From a virus: DNA of 54,102 nucleotides. The stretch's first letter is position 1. Every line of letters begins with the position of its first letter. The notes under the pieces are model-generated. The model saw only the letters and a program-made list of their open reading frames with translations. It was not told the origin of the DNA and ran no database searches. Location: positions 1 to 54,102 of the IMG/VR virus record IMGVR_UViG_3300012988_000019, one strand, 5' to 3'. The position numbers and the translations under genes were made by a program. Below, piece by piece: positions 53,766 through 54,102 of this stretch.

Positions 53766-54102
53766 TTAGACATCAACGGCAGCAGCGAGCTGCAGTGCCT
53801 TGTCGGTGGTTTCCGAGTCGCGCTCGGTCACCGGGTTGTTGATCGTGACCTCCTGGTTCACCACTCGCTGAGGCTGAGAGGCGAGCTGGGCAGCGACCTG
53901 CTCTGCCAGCTGGTTCGTGGGCGGCATGCTGGTCGCAGTGGCCAGCTGAGCAGAGAGGTTCGCAGTACCAGCCATGCTGCTGAGCTGAGACTGCATCGCC
54001 TGGGCCTGAGCCACCCGGTCGGCCAGGGTGGTAAGACCCGAGTCGACGGCAGTGGGATCGAAGCCCATGTTCTCACCCATGCGGGAGATACCGTTGCCGA
54101 GA
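53766..54102 (-). CDS. Tape measure protein, C-terminus; 5' part beyond the right edge
   Basis: The frame is open to the right edge; visible residues LGNGISRMGENMGFDPT then Ala/Gln-rich helix (AQAQAMQSQLSSMAGTANLS). It precedes the distal tail gene, the usual place for the tape measure that sets tail length. The missing part would continue on the segment that also holds the left-edge genes. Confidence 0.7.
   Translation of the reverse strand, partial: LGNGISRMGENMGFDPTAVDSGLTTLADRVAQAQAMQSQLSSMAGTANLSAQLATATSMPPTNQLAEQVAAQLASQPQRVVNQEVTINNPVTERDSETTDKALQLAAAVDV

Noticed and set aside
1-54102. Integrase, repressor or other lysogeny genes
   Set aside because: No tyrosine or serine recombinase motifs and no clear immunity repressor seen in any frame; the missing segment cannot be judged.

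Overview
The window is most of the genome of a tailed siphovirus-type phage with high-G+C DNA. The host is probably an actinobacterium. Supporting signs are strong G/C third-position codon bias, promoters followed by leaderless ATGs, a phage protein ending in LAHTG (the LAxTG type of sortase signal used by high-G+C Gram-positives), and relatives of proteins common in actinophages (a MSMEG_6728-type protein, RepB-primase/RepA-helicase fusion, Cas4-type nuclease, PolA with a UDG-like domain). No integrase, excisionase, immunity repressor or partition gene was seen, so a lytic lifestyle is the simplest reading. The piece containing head-tail connectors, tail tube and most of the tape measure is missing.

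Layout. 1-7.4 kb, minus strand: head operon (small membrane protein, probable small terminase, zinc-finger protein, JAMM protease, large terminase, portal, scaffold, decoration protein, major capsid protein cut by the left edge). 7.5-10.4 kb, minus: a surface operon with a lipoprotein, a frameshifted conserved gene and a secreted LAHTG protein. 10.4-20 kb, mostly minus: accessory region of very small genes, each short unit behind its own promoter, with small membrane, secreted and zinc-finger proteins, repeated palindromes, an A/T-rich phased TATATA array and a degenerate LAGLIDADG protein. 20-23.4 kb, minus: primase-helicase operon. 23.5-27.8 kb, plus: zinc-ribbon and helix-turn-helix proteins. 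27.8-42.8 kb, minus: recombination (VRR-NUC, SSB-like protein, Sak4-like ATPase, Cas4-like nuclease), DNA polymerase, a nucleotide-metabolism cassette, a SNF2-like helicase and repair-type proteins. 43.0-43.7 kb, plus: acidic-tail DNA-binding protein and a tRNA-like element. 44.0-54.1 kb, minus: tape measure end, distal tail, large tail protein, endolysin, membrane/holin proteins and two collagen-like tail proteins.

How the parts fit. Head genes run off the left edge and tail genes run off the right edge in the same direction. The late operon is therefore continuous across the ends, and the window behaves as an opened circular or permuted map. The most striking system lies at 35.7-39.4 kb: a dCMP deaminase, two adjacent thymidylate-synthase-fold proteins that both carry Asp where ThyA has its nucleotide-reading Asn, an all-alpha dUTPase/dCTPase-type NTPase with an added zinc ribbon, and a P-loop dNMP kinase. 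This parallels the T4 set cd, gp42, gp56 and gp1 and predicts a 5-substituted (hydroxymethylated) deoxycytidine nucleotide pool, hence modified phage DNA. Also notable are at least fourteen promoters whose -10 box ends exactly 6 nt before the ATG, and a tRNA-like RNA with a G3:U70 pair and an oversized central region.
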